Below are positions 46,275-57,213 of a stretch of DNA of 64,000 bases, piece after piece. A program made the position numbers and the translations under genes. Below the pieces are notes generated by a model that worked only from the letters and a program-made list of their open reading frames with translations, ran no database searches and was not told the origin of the DNA. Every line of letters begins with the position of its first letter. Positions within the stretch are counted from its first letter, which is position 1. Source of the stretch: Amphritea sp. (GTDB lineage Bacteria > Pseudomonadota > Gammaproteobacteria > Pseudomonadales > Balneatricaceae); assembly GCF_016744155.1 (NCBI RefSeq), contig NZ_JADGEW010000014.1, positions 1 through 64,000 on the forward strand, in the 5' to 3' direction.

Positions 46275-46434
46275 TCGCAATTCCGTATATTAAAAGCTTG
46301 GGACTAAGTCTGCTATGACAGAGTCATGAATTTCTGTAACCGCGCCATCTTTTATGGCTGTTTAGCAGACTGCTCAGGTTGGCAACTTTATCATTTATGA
46401 CCGCTTTTGGCTGTAGTTTAAGGAGTAGTTTGGA

Positions 46435-46896
46435 GTGAGTTTGTTTAAAGATAGTATTTCGATTCAGAATGATGACTTTTCGATTGCAGAATTGTCTGAA
46501 CAGGTACGGGCAAACGATGCAAGTAATGGGGCGATAGTCACCTTTACCGGCATTGTGCGGGAGCTTGAAGGGGATGTGTCGCTTGAAGCTATGTATTTGG
46601 AGCATTACCCAGGGATGACTGAAAAAGCTCTAGCCAAAATAGCATCGCAGGCTCGTGCACGCTGGTCCTTGGGTAATATAGTTATTGTTCATCGTATTGG
46701 TCGGCTGACGTTGAATGAAAATATTGTTTTTGTTGGCGTAGGTAGTGCTCACCGGGGTGAGGGGTTTGAAGCGGCAGAGTTCATTATGGACTTCCTTAAA
46801 CGTGACGCACCATTCTGGAAAAAAGAGATTACCACTGAGGGCGAGCACTGGGTAGAAGCTAAGCAAACGGATCTGGATGCTGCTGATAATTGGTAA
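46435..46896 (+). CDS. moaE: molybdopterin synthase catalytic subunit (MoaE)
   Basis: MoaE, with thiocarboxylated MoaD, inserts the dithiolene sulfurs of molybdopterin. The 153-residue protein has ASNGAIVTFTGIVRE, LEHYPGMTEKAL, VIVHRIGRLTLNE, the catalytic RDAPFWKKE region and the Lys of the active site. The start is GTG 46435, preceded by AAGGAG. None of its usual partners (moaD, moaA, moaC) is beside it; it sits between nudJ and rluE, which are adjacent in E. coli. Confidence 0.92.
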   Translation: MSLFKDSISIQNDDFSIAELSEQVRANDASNGAIVTFTGIVRELEGDVSLEAMYLEHYPGMTEKALAKIASQARARWSLGNIVIVHRIGRLTLNENIVFVGVGSAHRGEGFEAAEFIMDFLKRDAPFWKKEITTEGEHWVEAKQTDLDAADNW

Positions 46897-46898
46897 TC

Positions 46899-47522
46899 TT
46901 AGCGGGTTCTTCGTTCAGGCTTTCTTCTGGTTTTTTTGACTGCTTCTGGCCTGGGTCTTGGTTTAGATTTGGATACAGGAATATTGACCTGTTCTGTTCG
47001 AAACGCTCCAGGCGCTAATCCATCCACTGTCCAGTTCCCGATCGCTACTCGTATCAATCGAAGAGTAGGGAAGCCCACTGCCGCCGTCATCCGCCTGACC
47101 TGGCGGTTTTTCCCTTCACTGATTTTTAGTTCAATCCAGCTGGTTGGCTGATTTTTACGCTCACGAATAGGTGGGTTACGCGGCCAGACTGATGGTGAAG
47201 ATAGTTTTTTTGTGCGCGCGGGGCGAGTTATGCCGTCTTTAAGTTCAACGCCCTTGCGTAGCTGTTCCAGCGCGCTATCGCTAATCTCGCCCTCAACCTG
47301 GGCCCAGTATGTTTTTTCTAGTTTAAACTTGGGGTCGGCAAGCTGATGCTGAAGCTTGCCGTCGTCGGTGAGAATTAAGAGGCCTTCTGAATCATAATCT
47401 AATCTGCCAGCAGCATAGACTCCCTTACGCTTTATAAAGTCGCTAAGAGTGCTTCTGCCTTCAGTGTCAGTGAACTGCGTAAGTACCTGAAAAGGCTTAT
47501 TAAATACAATTATTTCAGACAT
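46899..47522 (-). CDS. rluE: 23S rRNA pseudouridine 2457 synthase (RluE)
   Basis: RluE makes one pseudouridine in the peptidyl-transferase region of 23S rRNA. The 207-residue protein lacks an S4 domain, as expected, and has FNKPFQVLTQF, the catalytic Asp in GRLDYDSEGLLILTDDG and GKNRQVRRMTAAVGFPTLRLIRVAIG. The last 20 residues are very basic (RPRPEAVKKTRRKPERRTR). It is convergent with moaE, two bases apart. Confidence 0.93.
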   Translation of the reverse strand: MSEIIVFNKPFQVLTQFTDTEGRSTLSDFIKRKGVYAAGRLDYDSEGLLILTDDGKLQHQLADPKFKLEKTYWAQVEGEISDSALEQLRKGVELKDGITRPARTKKLSSPSVWPRNPPIRERKNQPTSWIELKISEGKNRQVRRMTAAVGFPTLRLIRVAIGNWTVDGLAPGAFRTEQVNIPVSKSKPRPRPEAVKKTRRKPERRTR

Positions 47523-47639
47523 TGTTCTGGCCTACTTAACCGGCTTGGCTGATAAGCAGGGCAGATTAACAGTGTCTATAGAGGTCTTGCAAGATTAATC
47601 AGATTGAAACGAGAAAATCTAAAGGTAGATGTATAAGAA

Positions 47640-47656
47640 AGGCAGTATTTCTGCCT
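47640..47656 (-). terminator. weak terminator-like hairpin after cspD
   Basis: AGGCAG and CTGCCT pair around a 5-nt loop, about 70 bp past the cspD stop; the U-tract is poor. Confidence 0.4.
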
Positions 47657-47726
47657 CTCTTACTATCCAGGGGATATAGAACTGCGATTATAACGTCTTG
47701 TTTGTATTGCCAATATTATCTGGCTG

Positions 47727-47954
47727 CTAAGCTTCCTCCGTTTCGGTTAGCATTATTGGTTTAATGTTTACCGCATGCGTTCCTTTAGGCCCTGGTGTTG
47801 TTTCAAACTCGACTTCCTGACCTGCTTTGAGACTTTTGTAGCCATCGGTCTGTATAACAGAAAAATGAGCAAATAAATCTTCGTCAAAATCCGGCGAAAC
47901 GATAAAACCAAATCCTTTCGCGTTGTTAAACCATTTGACTTTCCCTGTGTGCAT
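47727..47954 (-). CDS. cspD: cold-shock-like protein CspD
   Basis: CspD binds single-stranded nucleic acid and in E. coli slows replication in stationary phase. The 75-residue cold-shock domain has RNP1 KGFGFI and RNP2 LFAHFS, and an acidic C-terminal tail (TETEEA). It is divergent from clpS-clpA, the usual arrangement. In Pseudomonas the isocitrate dehydrogenase gene icd lies beyond it; here rluE does. Confidence 0.93.
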   Translation of the reverse strand: MHTGKVKWFNNAKGFGFIVSPDFDEDLFAHFSVIQTDGYKSLKAGQEVEFETTPGPKGTHAVNIKPIMLTETEEA

Positions 47955-48196
47955 TGGTGTCCCCCAATATCCGAATTACCAAGGCCTGTATTTACCTTTA
48001 GGCCTGTTACCGCAACAAACTCTCTTGCTACAATGATGCAACATGAGCGAAAGTTCCTTGTCAAACGCAGGGACAACCGATACTACTTATACTCTTACTC
48101 CTGCAATATTGAGTATAACATTCGCCCGTAACCCCCATGCAATAAGGGGTGCCCAAAATGGGTTGTAAATTTTTGTACATTTTTTTGAGATATGAT

Positions 48197-48553
48197 ATGC
48201 AAACAGGGCTTTATGCAATAAATATGTCAGGAGATTCAGACGAGTCTCCTGACCATCATAATACCGGACTAGTCACGGAAGAAGCCAAACCGGAGCTTAA
48301 ACGCCCCTCTATGTATAGAGTCGTTTTATTGAATGATGACTATACCCCTATGGACTTTGTGATACAGATTTTGATGGGTTTTTTCGCAATGAATCAGGAA
48401 AAAGCTACACAAGTGATGCTGGCGGTCCATACTAAAGGGAAGGGTGTATGTGGAGTCTTTACCCGAGACATCGCTGAAACCAAGGCCACACAAGTGAATC
48501 AATATGCCAGAGAGAGTAATCATCCTCTCCTGTGTGAAGTAGAAAAAGCGTAG
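48197..48553 (+). CDS. clpS: ClpS, N-degron adaptor for ClpA
   Basis: ClpS binds proteins with N-terminal Leu, Phe, Tyr or Trp and hands them to ClpAP. The core [42 protein letters not shown] and [11 protein letters not shown] is fully conserved. I choose ATG 48197 (118 residues) because the N-terminal length then matches Pseudomonas ClpS; ATG 48224 is an alternative and an upstream ATG at 48149 is unlikely. It lies 13 bp before clpA. Confidence 0.93.
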   Translation: MQTGLYAINMSGDSDESPDHHNTGLVTEEAKPELKRPSMYRVVLLNDDYTPMDFVIQILMGFFAMNQEKATQVMLAVHTKGKGVCGVFTRDIAETKATQVNQYARESNHPLLCEVEKA

Positions 48554-48566
48554 CGGAGCGTTAGGT

Positions 48567-50825
48567 ATGTTAAATAAAGAGCTTGAAGATACGCTTAGCG
48601 TCGCCTTTAAAAGTGCGCGCGCTAGACGCCACGAATTTATGACAGTTGAGCACCTGCTACTGGCGCTGCTCGATAACTCTGAAGCACGAGCTGTACTCGA
48701 TGCTTGCGGTGTTGATCTCAATAAAATGCGCAGCTTGCTCAGCACCTTTATTGAAGATACGACACCTTTGTTGCCTGAAGATATTCCTGATGTTGAAACG
48801 CAGCCAACTCTGGGTTTCCAGCGGGTTCTACAACGGGCTGTCTTTCATGTTCAATCATCCGGTAGAGGCGAAGTAAACGGTGCTAATGTTCTGGTTGCCA
48901 TCTTTAGCGAGCAGGAGAGTCAGGCTGTCTATGTGCTGAACCAGCAGGGTATTGAGAGGATTGATATCGTCAACTACATCTCTCATGGTATCTCGAAAAT
49001 TGAAGAAAATGATGGTCATACCAGCGAAGAAGGGCTGTTGGAAGGCGATACTGCAACCGAAAAAGACAAAAGCCCACTGGCTAACTTCTCGGTTAATCTA
49101 AATGAACAGGCAATGTCTGGTCGCATCGATCCTTTAGTGGGTCGGGATGATGAGGTTGAGCGCGTTATTCAAATCCTCTCTCGACGCCGCAAGAATAATC
49201 CATTGCTTGTTGGTGAGGCAGGCGTGGGTAAAACAGCTATAGCGGAAGGTTTGGCTAAGCATATTGTTGAGGGGCTCGTGCCCGATGTAATCGCCTCCAG
49301 TATTGTGTATTCCCTTGATCTAGGCGCATTGTTGGCGGGCACAAAGTATCGCGGTGACTTTGAGAAACGCCTCAAAGGCCTGCTGAATGAAATAAAAAAC
49401 CAGGAGCATGCAATCCTGTTCATCGATGAGATTCATACGATTATCGGTGCTGGCGCGGCTTCTGGCGGTTCAATGGATGCCTCGAATCTACTGAAGCCCT
49501 TACTAAGCTCTGGCCAGTTACGCTGTATTGGCTCTACGACTTACCAGGAATTTCGCGGTATTTTTGAAAAAGATCGAGCGTTAGCGCGACGCTTCCAGAA
49601 GGTGGATATTCTGGAGCCTTCGGTTGAGGATACTTACAAAATCCTGCAGGGCCTTAAGAGTCGATTTGAGTCTCATCATGGCGTTAAGTACACAGACGAA
49701 GCTTTGCGTGTCGCGTCGGAGATGGCTGATCGTTACATTAATGATAAGCATATGCCCGATAAGGCAATCGATGTGATTGATGAGGCAGGCGCTTATCAGC
49801 AGCTTCTGAAAGAGAGTGAGCGCAGCACTATTATTGATGTCCGTGATGTTGAGATTGTAGTGGCTAAGATAGCGCGCATCCCAGCTAAAAGCGTGACGGC
49901 CTCGGATAAAGAACAGCTTAAAAAGCTTGATAGCAATCTTAAAATGGTTGTTTTAGGTCAGGACGAGGCGATTAATACGCTGTCAGCAGCGATTAAGCTG
50001 TCCCGCGCCGGCCTGAATGAGCCAAACAAGCCTGTAGGATCGTTCCTGTTTTCCGGCCCAACAGGGGTTGGTAAGACTGAGGTAACGACTCAATTAGCAC
50101 GCATTATGGGTATTGAGCTAATTCGCTTCGATATGTCTGAATATATGGAACGTCACACTGTCTCTCGTCTTATCGGCGCGCCTCCTGGTTACGTTGGTTA
50201 TGATCAGGGTGGATTGTTGACTGAAGCGGTTACCAAGTCTCCCCATGCGGTTCTTCTGCTGGATGAGATAGAGAAGGCTCACCCTGAAGTATTCAATTTG
50301 CTGCTACAGGTGATGGATAACGGTACTCTGACTGATAACAATGGGCGTAAAGCTGACTTTAGAAATGTCATATTAGTTATGACAACTAATGCGGGTGCAG
50401 AGCAGATGGCCCGGACCTCGATCGGTTTTAGTAAGCAAGATAATACGACGGATGGTATGGAAGCGATTAAAAAGCTATTCACTCCCGAGTTCCGTAACCG
50501 CATGGATGGAATTATTCAGTTCAAGGCGCTGTCGCCTAAAGTTATCACCGGTGTTGTAGATAAATTCCTGACGGAGCTTCAGGCTCAGCTGGATGATAAA
50601 AGCGTGGTGTTGAATATTGATGATGATGTGCGTCAGTGGTTTGCCGAAAAAGGTTATGATGCCACTATGGGGGCGCGACCTATGAAGCGCTTGATTCAGG
50701 AGGAGTTGAAGAAGCCGTTAGCCGAGATGATTCTATTTGGCGAGCTGTCTGAGGGTGGAGGCGAAGTGGATATCACCGTTAATGCTGATAATGAAATAGA
50801 GATTTATGCGGTGGTTGCTGCTTAA
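48567..50825 (+). CDS. clpA: ATP-dependent Clp protease ATP-binding subunit ClpA
   Basis: ClpA unfolds substrates and feeds them to ClpP. The 752-residue protein has the Clp-N repeat domain (residues 1-140), AAA module 1 with Walker A GEAGVGKT and DEIHTIIGAG, and AAA module 2 with Walker A GPTGVGKTE, LLDEIEKAH and the C-terminal D2 small domain. It lacks the long middle coiled coil of ClpB. It is co-transcribed with clpS and ends at a bidirectional terminator. Confidence 0.97.
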   Translation: MLNKELEDTLSVAFKSARARRHEFMTVEHLLLALLDNSEARAVLDACGVDLNKMRSLLSTFIEDTTPLLPEDIPDVETQPTLGFQRVLQRAVFHVQSSGRGEVNGANVLVAIFSEQESQAVYVLNQQGIERIDIVNYISHGISKIEENDGHTSEEGLLEGDTATEKDKSPLANFSVNLNEQAMSGRIDPLVGRDDEVERVIQILSRRRKNNPLLVGEAGVGKTAIAEGLAKHIVEGLVPDVIASSIVYSLDLGALLAGTKYRGDFEKRLKGLLNEIKNQEHAILFIDEIHTIIGAGAASGGSMDASNLLKPLLSSGQLRCIGSTTYQEFRGIFEKDRALARRFQKVDILEPSVEDTYKILQGLKSRFESHHGVKYTDEALRVASEMADRYINDKHMPDKAIDVIDEAGAYQQLLKESERSTIIDVRDVEIVVAKIARIPAKSVTASDKEQLKKLDSNLKMVVLGQDEAINTLSAAIKLSRAGLNEPNKPVGSFLFSGPTGVGKTEVTTQLARIMGIELIRFDMSEYMERHTVSRLIGAPPGYVGYDQGGLLTEAVTKSPHAVLLLDEIEKAHPEVFNLLLQVMDNGTLTDNNGRKADFRNVILVMTTNAGAEQMARTSIGFSKQDNTTDGMEAIKKLFTPEFRNRMDGIIQFKALSPKVITGVVDKFLTELQAQLDDKSVVLNIDDDVRQWFAEKGYDATMGARPMKRLIQEELKKPLAEMILFGELSEGGGEVDITVNADNEIEIYAVVAA

Positions 50826-50861
50826 TTCACCGAGCTTTCAATATTTCTTAAAATTAGATAT

Positions 50862-50889
50862 AAAAAAACGGCCCGTAGGCCGTTTTTTT
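50862..50889. terminator. bidirectional terminator between clpA and infA
   Basis: ACGGCC and GGCCGT pair around CGTA, with seven A before and seven T after. Confidence 0.9.
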
Positions 50890-50890
50890 A

Positions 50891-51109
50891 TTAGCGTGCG
50901 CGGTAGGTGATGCGCCCTTTACTAAGGTCGTAAGGCGTCAACTCAACCTTTACTTTGTCGCCGGTCAGGATGCGGATGTAATTTTTGCGCATCTTACCTG
51001 AGATGTGCGCGGTTACAACGTGACCATTCTCGAGTTCTACCCGAAACATTGTGTTAGGCAGAGTGTCGGTCACAACGCCTTCCATTTCAAAGCTGTCTTC
51101 TTTAGCCAT
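50891..51109 (-). CDS. infA: translation initiation factor IF-1
   Basis: IF-1 occupies the ribosomal A site during initiation. The 72-residue protein is an S1/OB fold beginning [29 protein letters not shown] and ending GRITYRAR, matching the family along its whole length. It lies convergent to clpA, as in Pseudomonas, with no serine tRNA gene behind it as found in E. coli. Confidence 0.97.
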   Translation of the reverse strand: MAKEDSFEMEGVVTDTLPNTMFRVELENGHVVTAHISGKMRKNYIRILTGDKVKVELTPYDLSKGRITYRAR

Positions 51110-51207
51110 TCTACCTACCCAATTAAATTAATTGCAAACTCTACATTTTGCAGCGCAGTATTTTGCCTTACTTTTCTATAATTATCAAAGAGATTTGACG
51201 GATTTTA

Positions 51208-51918
51208 CTAATCAACAACAATCCACTGACCATGAAGTAGCATCTCGAGGGGGTTGTAGGCGACTTTATAGGACATCTTCTGGCATTCTCTGATCCAGTA
51301 GCCCAGATATAGATACTCAAGTTCCAGGCGTTTGACCTCTTGAAGCTGCCAGAGAATAGCATAGCTACCTAAACTACGGCGACTCTCAGTTGGGTCAAAG
51401 AAAGTATAGATTGCTGAAAGCCCCTGAGTGAGATAGTCGGTTACCGCCAAGGCTACCAGCTTTCCCTGTGAGTCTCTGAACTCGTAGAAACAGCCCTGTT
51501 GACCCCCTTCAATTAGAAATGCACTAAATTGTTCCGGGGTAGGAGGGTACATATCTCCGTCGCTATGGCGGGTATTTATGTAGTTTGCATAAAGCTCATA
51601 GTACTCGTCAGTAAATTGAGGGGGTACAGCGATAGCTGTCAGGTCCTTGTTTTTACTGATTACACGCTTTTGGCTTTTGCTCGGCACAAATTCACGACCG
51701 TTAACCCGAACAGAAATGCACGCCTGACAACTACTGCAGTAGGGTCGGTAGATATGCTTACCACTACGACGAAAGCCAAGATCGGACAGCTGGCTGTATG
51801 CGTCGGTACAGATAATCTCCTGAGGATCAACAAATAGCGTCTTTGCTTCGAATCCTTCAAGGTAGCTACACTCATGTTCCGGTGTAGCGTAAAAGTGGAG
51901 GGTTTTCAGGTTGGTCAC
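51208..51918 (-). CDS. bpt: aminoacyl-tRNA-protein transferase of the Ate/Bpt family
   Basis: Bpt adds Leu from leucyl-tRNA to proteins with N-terminal Asp or Glu, making them ClpS substrates (shown for the Vibrio homologue). The 236-residue protein has the N-terminal Cys pair region HECSYLEG and [16 protein letters not shown], then the acetyltransferase-like core with [21 protein letters not shown] and [14 protein letters not shown]. Its ATG overlaps the aat stop by four bases, so both tagging enzymes are made together. Confidence 0.92.
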   Translation of the reverse strand: MTNLKTLHFYATPEHECSYLEGFEAKTLFVDPQEIICTDAYSQLSDLGFRRSGKHIYRPYCSSCQACISVRVNGREFVPSKSQKRVISKNKDLTAIAVPPQFTDEYYELYANYINTRHSDGDMYPPTPEQFSAFLIEGGQQGCFYEFRDSQGKLVALAVTDYLTQGLSAIYTFFDPTESRRSLGSYAILWQLQEVKRLELEYLYLGYWIRECQKMSYKVAYNPLEMLLHGQWIVVD

Positions 51919-52628
51919 TCAGTTCTCACCACATCTTCTTTATCTATATCAAAACACCAGCTATGGCTGCTTTCCGGTGCTAAGTTCTGCTTTAGGTAGT
52001 GCTGAAACTCTGCTCTGGAAATAGCGCCTGCTCCCAGACTGCTCAGATGATCATTTTCAATCTGGCAATCAATTAAAGCATAGCCCCATTTTTCTAATTG
52101 TCTGGCAAAGAATACAAATGCGATTTTAGAGGCATTAGTTGCTCTGCTAAACATAGATTCACCAAAAAAAAGCTGCCCCATCGCTATCCCGTATAATCCA
52201 CCGACAAGCTCGCCATTTTGCCAAAACTCTACCGAGTGTGCGTATCCCCGGCGATGCAGGTCTGAATAGGCTTGTAACATTTGATCGCTAATCCAGGTGT
52301 CATCACTATAGCTTCTGGGGGCTGCGCAGGCCTCGACAACCTCAGTAAAGGCCTGATCAAAGGTAATTTCAAACTCAGCTTTACGGATCGCCTTACGAAG
52401 GCTGCGGGAGATATGAATCTCGGCTGGAACCAGCGTGCAGCGAGGATCTGGCGACCACCATAAAATAGGCTCGCCGGCATTAAACCAGGGGAAAATTCCC
52501 CGTCGATATGCCTCGATCAGACGCTGTGCGCTGAGATCACCGCCGGCAGCGAGTAACCCATTAGGTTCATCTAATGCATCGCCAACAGGAGGGAAGTCGG
52601 TACTGTATGGATCAAGCCAGGGAATCAT
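51915..52628 (-). CDS. aat: leucyl/phenylalanyl-tRNA-protein transferase (Aat)
   Basis: Aat attaches Leu or Phe to proteins with N-terminal Lys or Arg. The 237-residue protein has [62 protein letters not shown] and [20 protein letters not shown], the complete family pattern. It lies 12 bp after trxB and overlaps bpt. Confidence 0.96.
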   Translation of the reverse strand: MIPWLDPYSTDFPPVGDALDEPNGLLAAGGDLSAQRLIEAYRRGIFPWFNAGEPILWWSPDPRCTLVPAEIHISRSLRKAIRKAEFEITFDQAFTEVVEACAAPRSYSDDTWISDQMLQAYSDLHRRGYAHSVEFWQNGELVGGLYGIAMGQLFFGESMFSRATNASKIAFVFFARQLEKWGYALIDCQIENDHLSSLGAGAISRAEFQHYLKQNLAPESSHSWCFDIDKEDVVRTE

Positions 52629-52640
52629 AGGAGGCCAGTA

Positions 52641-53621
<981 letters not shown>

Positions 53622-53824
53622 TTATTGGCGCCTATTATGCCCGTTTCCTGTAAAGGACAAAATAGAGATTAACTCTGAATTTTTTATTATTGCGCTGGTC
53701 ACACAGTCAGCCCGTGTTTAGCGTTGTAAATATGCTCGATTGTTCAGTTTCTGCTCAGACATTGCAGGTATGCTGCATAAAGGGCGTAAAAGTCGGCTTT
53801 GTGGCTGGGGAGCTGGGCTGAAAT

Positions 53825-56557
53825 ATGTTATTTTTGAAGGAATTTTTATGGATAGGCGTAAGGATATTTTTCTTGGCTCATAGTAGCGATACAAACAATA
53901 CGGAAGCGGGCACCAAAGACATCAAAGATGCTTCTTTTTCTGATCTTCTCGGCCGGATAGCAAAAGAGGGTGGCCTCATTGTTATTATCGGCTTTGCGGT
54001 GCTCCTGTTACTGGCACTCGCAGGTTACGATAATCGTGATCCGGGTTGGTCTCATCTAGGGTACCAACCAGAAGCGCGCAACTTTACCGGTTATGCTGGT
54101 GCATGGCTGGCCGATCTGGCTTTCTCAGTTTTTGGTCTGGCGGCCTGGCTAATACCTCTGATGCTGTTTCTTCCGGCGCTGCGTTTTATGCTGCGCAGTC
54201 AAGTCTCTTTGCTTGATGGCATACCGTTCATGATGCTGAGGATTACCGGCGCTCTGTTGGTGTTGTTAAGCCTGGCAACTCTGGCGGCTACCCATCTATC
54301 GAATGCTGACGGTCAACTGCCATTTAGCATGGGGGGGCTGGTAGGCCAGGCGGTGTCGGATCTGGCGGTTTCTCTATTTAGTTTGATTGGTAGCTCTGTT
54401 GTTCTTTGGACAGCTCTGTTATTTGGCTTTACGTTGCTGCTTGAGCTGTCCTGGTCTCAACTACTGGAGAAGCTTGGTAAAGCTGTATTTGGTCTGGGGG
54501 CCAAGTTGAAGCCTACTCCGCGTGAGAAACCACAACCCGAAGCAATAAATCCTTATGCTGCTGAAGATGAAGAGAAACGTAACCTGCTTAGAGCAGCCGC
54601 ACGTCATGGCCCGTCAGACAGTTTAACCCAGGAAGAGCCTGCAGCAATGACAAAAAGACCGGTACGCAGAGAGCCTGTTTTCTCCGCGCCTACCGATCAG
54701 GAAAGCGAATATCAGGACTTTAATGATCCGTTGCCAGATTTCCAACCAGAATCAGCTCCAATGGTCGCTCACTCCGAGAAGGTAGAATCGAGATCGCCGC
54801 GACCCTCGACAATAACATCTACCTCGATGGACATGGCTCCTGAAGATGTTTTTGAATCAGACGTACAGGCTATTCCACTGGTTTCGGATATTGTAGAGCC
54901 GAGTCCTGGCCAAGCGTTTGATCCACTTGCTGATATTGATTCTGAATCCCTTGATCGGAAAAGTCTCAGGGTAGTCCCTCTCTCTGAGGCACATACCCCG
55001 ATGAAAGACAGTGAACTGGGGCTAGATCATATCTCGCCTGCTGCCCGAAAACGTCAGCCGCGCAGAAAAATTCCATCTATGGATCTTCTTGATGCTCCTG
55101 AGCTTAAGCAGGGGCATTGCTACACCGATGAACAGCTAGAACAGATGTCACGGTTGTTGGAAAGTAAATTGAAGGATTTCGGCATCGTTGCTGAAGTTGT
55201 TGAAGTAAACCCAGGGCCGGTAATCACTCGATTCGAAATGCAGCCTGCACCGGGTGTCAAAGCCAGCCGAATTACTAATCTATCAAGGGATCTGGCCCGT
55301 TCTATGGCGGTCATGAGTGTTCGTGTCGTTGAGGTTATTCCCGGTAAATCTGTCATTGGTATTGAGATTCCAAATGAAGAGAGACAGATGGTTCGCCTTA
55401 GTGAGGTGCTCAACTCTAAACCCTACAAAGAGGCCTCATCTAAGCTAACGCTAGGACTGGGTAATGATATTGCGGGTAACCCGGTTGTTACTAACCTGGC
55501 TAAGATGCCGCACTTGTTGGTCGCCGGCACCACCGGCTCTGGTAAGTCAGTCGGTGTAAATGCCATGCTGTTAAGCCTGTTGTTCAAGGCAACCCCGGAT
55601 GAAGTCCGCTTGATGCTGGTTGACCCGAAAATGCTGGAACTTTCTATCTACGAGGGCATTCCACATCTGTTGGCGCCGGTTATCACTGATATGAAAGAGG
55701 CCGCCGGTGGGTTGCGCTGGTGCGTTGCAGAGATGGAGCGACGTTATAAACTGATGTCCAAAATGGGCGTGCGGAATATCGCCGGTTATAACGATAAAGT
55801 TACTGAAGCCCGTGATCGGGGGACGCCATTGGTAGATCCTCTTTGGAATCCAGAAGAGGAGGGCTTGCCCTCTGATGCGCCGGCTCCTTATTTGGAAACG
55901 CTGCCTTATATCGTCGTTTGTATCGATGAGTTTGCCGACATGATGATGGTGGTTGGTAAAAAAGTAGAAGAGTTGATTGCCCGTATTGCACAGAAAGCAC
56001 GTGCTGCGGGTATTCACCTCATTCTAGCGACTCAGCGCCCCTCTGTGGACGTCATCACCGGCTTGATTAAGGCCAACATACCCACACGTATCGGCTTCCA
56101 GGTGTCCTCTAAGATCGATTCTCGTACAGTACTTGATCAGAGTGGCGCAGAGCATCTGCTGGGTAATGGTGACATGCTTTACCTGCCCGCAGGTAGCAGT
56201 CTGCCAAATCGAGTGCATGGTGCATTTGTCAGTGATGATGAAGTTCACCGGGTCGTTGAAGCTTGGAAGAAAATCGGTGCGCCGGATTACTTGATTACCG
56301 ACCTGTCTGAAGTTGTTGAGGGTGGAGGTATGGCTGGCGGAGATATGGATGATGAGCAGGACGTTTTGTACGATGAAGCGGTAGCTTTTGTCACTCAAAC
56401 CCGTAAAGCATCTATCTCATCAGTACAACGCAAGCTTAAAATCGGCTACAACCGGGCTGCCCGGATGATTGAAACAATGGAAGCGGCAGGAGTCATTACT
56501 CAGGCTGGTCATAATGGTGCCCGGGAAGTTCTGGCACCACCGCCACCAAAGGATTAG
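53825..56557 (+). CDS. ftsK: DNA translocase FtsK
   Basis: FtsK pumps DNA at the septum and activates XerCD at dif. The protein of about 910 residues has four to five membrane segments in the first 210 residues ([19 protein letters not shown] and others), an acidic/proline-rich linker (about 240-420), the motor with Walker [13 protein letters not shown] and Walker [13 protein letters not shown], and a C-terminal winged-helix gamma domain that reads KOPS sites. The linker is shorter than in E. coli. A TTG at 53873, preceded by AAGGA, may be the true start and would give MAHSSDTNN. Confidence 0.95.
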   Translation: MLFLKEFLWIGVRIFFLAHSSDTNNTEAGTKDIKDASFSDLLGRIAKEGGLIVIIGFAVLLLLALAGYDNRDPGWSHLGYQPEARNFTGYAGAWLADLAFSVFGLAAWLIPLMLFLPALRFMLRSQVSLLDGIPFMMLRITGALLVLLSLATLAATHLSNADGQLPFSMGGLVGQAVSDLAVSLFSLIGSSVVLWTALLFGFTLLLELSWSQLLEKLGKAVFGLGAKLKPTPREKPQPEAINPYAAEDEEKRNLLRAAARHGPSDSLTQEEPAAMTKRPVRREPVFSAPTDQESEYQDFNDPLPDFQPESAPMVAHSEKVESRSPRPSTITSTSMDMAPEDVFESDVQAIPLVSDIVEPSPGQAFDPLADIDSESLDRKSLRVVPLSEAHTPMKDSELGLDHISPAARKRQPRRKIPSMDLLDAPELKQGHCYTDEQLEQMSRLLESKLKDFGIVAEVVEVNPGPVITRFEMQPAPGVKASRITNLSRDLARSMAVMSVRVVEVIPGKSVIGIEIPNEERQMVRLSEVLNSKPYKEASSKLTLGLGNDIAGNPVVTNLAKMPHLLVAGTTGSGKSVGVNAMLLSLLFKATPDEVRLMLVDPKMLELSIYEGIPHLLAPVITDMKEAAGGLRWCVAEMERRYKLMSKMGVRNIAGYNDKVTEARDRGTPLVDPLWNPEEEGLPSDAPAPYLETLPYIVVCIDEFADMMMVVGKKVEELIARIAQKARAAGIHLILATQRPSVDVITGLIKANIPTRIGFQVSSKIDSRTVLDQSGAEHLLGNGDMLYLPAGSSLPNRVHGAFVSDDEVHRVVEAWKKIGAPDYLITDLSEVVEGGGMAGGDMDDEQDVLYDEAVAFVTQTRKASISSVQRKLKIGYNRAARMIETMEAAGVITQAGHNGAREVLAPPPPKD

Positions 56558-56559
56558 AG

Positions 56560-57213
56560 ATGTTGTTAAAGAAAATAGCCCTCGCACTGTTGGGTTGTAC
56601 GCTGAGTATTTCAGTCCTGGCTGATATTCAGGAGAACGCAGGCCCTCAGCTTAATAGTCTGTTAGCAGGTTTTGAAAGTTTCAAGGCCGACTTTGATCAG
56701 GTTTCTGGTAGTGAGGGTTCTCGCCGTATGGAAGAGTCCCGAGGGACTTTGCTGCTGGCTAAACCTAATCGTTTCAGCTGGATAGCGTTAGAGCCGTTTC
56801 CCCAGACGCTCATCAGTGATGGTGAAACCCTATGGATCTACGATCCTGATCTTGAGCAAGCAACTCGACGTCAAGTTTCCGAAAATGATGCCGGTGTACC
56901 GGCTTTGATTCTTAATGGTCAAATTGATGAGCTTGAGGCTCAATATAAGATACGCTTGATACAGGAAAAGGGGATTAATCAGCTGTTTGAGCTTCTGCCA
57001 TTTGATGAAACAAGTGTCTTTACACGAATTCGCTTACTCTTTACCGATGGTCTTATCAAAGAACTACAACTGGAAGATTCTCTGGGCCAAAGAACATCGA
57101 TACTGTTTACAAATCAGGAGCTTAATCCATCCTATTCTGATGATGACTTTCGTTTTAATCCGCCAGAAGGGACCGATGTCATTGTTGAGAATCAAGCGGA
57201 GAGTGCCAGTTAA
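56560..57213 (+). CDS. lolA: outer-membrane lipoprotein carrier protein LolA
   Basis: LolA carries lipoproteins across the periplasm from LolCDE to LolB. The 217-residue precursor has a signal peptide ([18 protein letters not shown], cleavage after residue 21) and the family pattern [27 protein letters not shown], and [19 protein letters not shown]. It lies two bases after ftsK and its stop overlaps the rarA start (TAATG). Confidence 0.95.
   Translation: MLLKKIALALLGCTLSISVLADIQENAGPQLNSLLAGFESFKADFDQVSGSEGSRRMEESRGTLLLAKPNRFSWIALEPFPQTLISDGETLWIYDPDLEQATRRQVSENDAGVPALILNGQIDELEAQYKIRLIQEKGINQLFELLPFDETSVFTRIRLLFTDGLIKELQLEDSLGQRTSILFTNQELNPSYSDDDFRFNPPEGTDVIVENQAESAS

Noticed and set aside
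51110-51207. Serine tRNA gene between infA and bpt as in E. coli
   Set aside because: The spacer is AT-rich and has no cloverleaf; no other tRNA was seen in the window.
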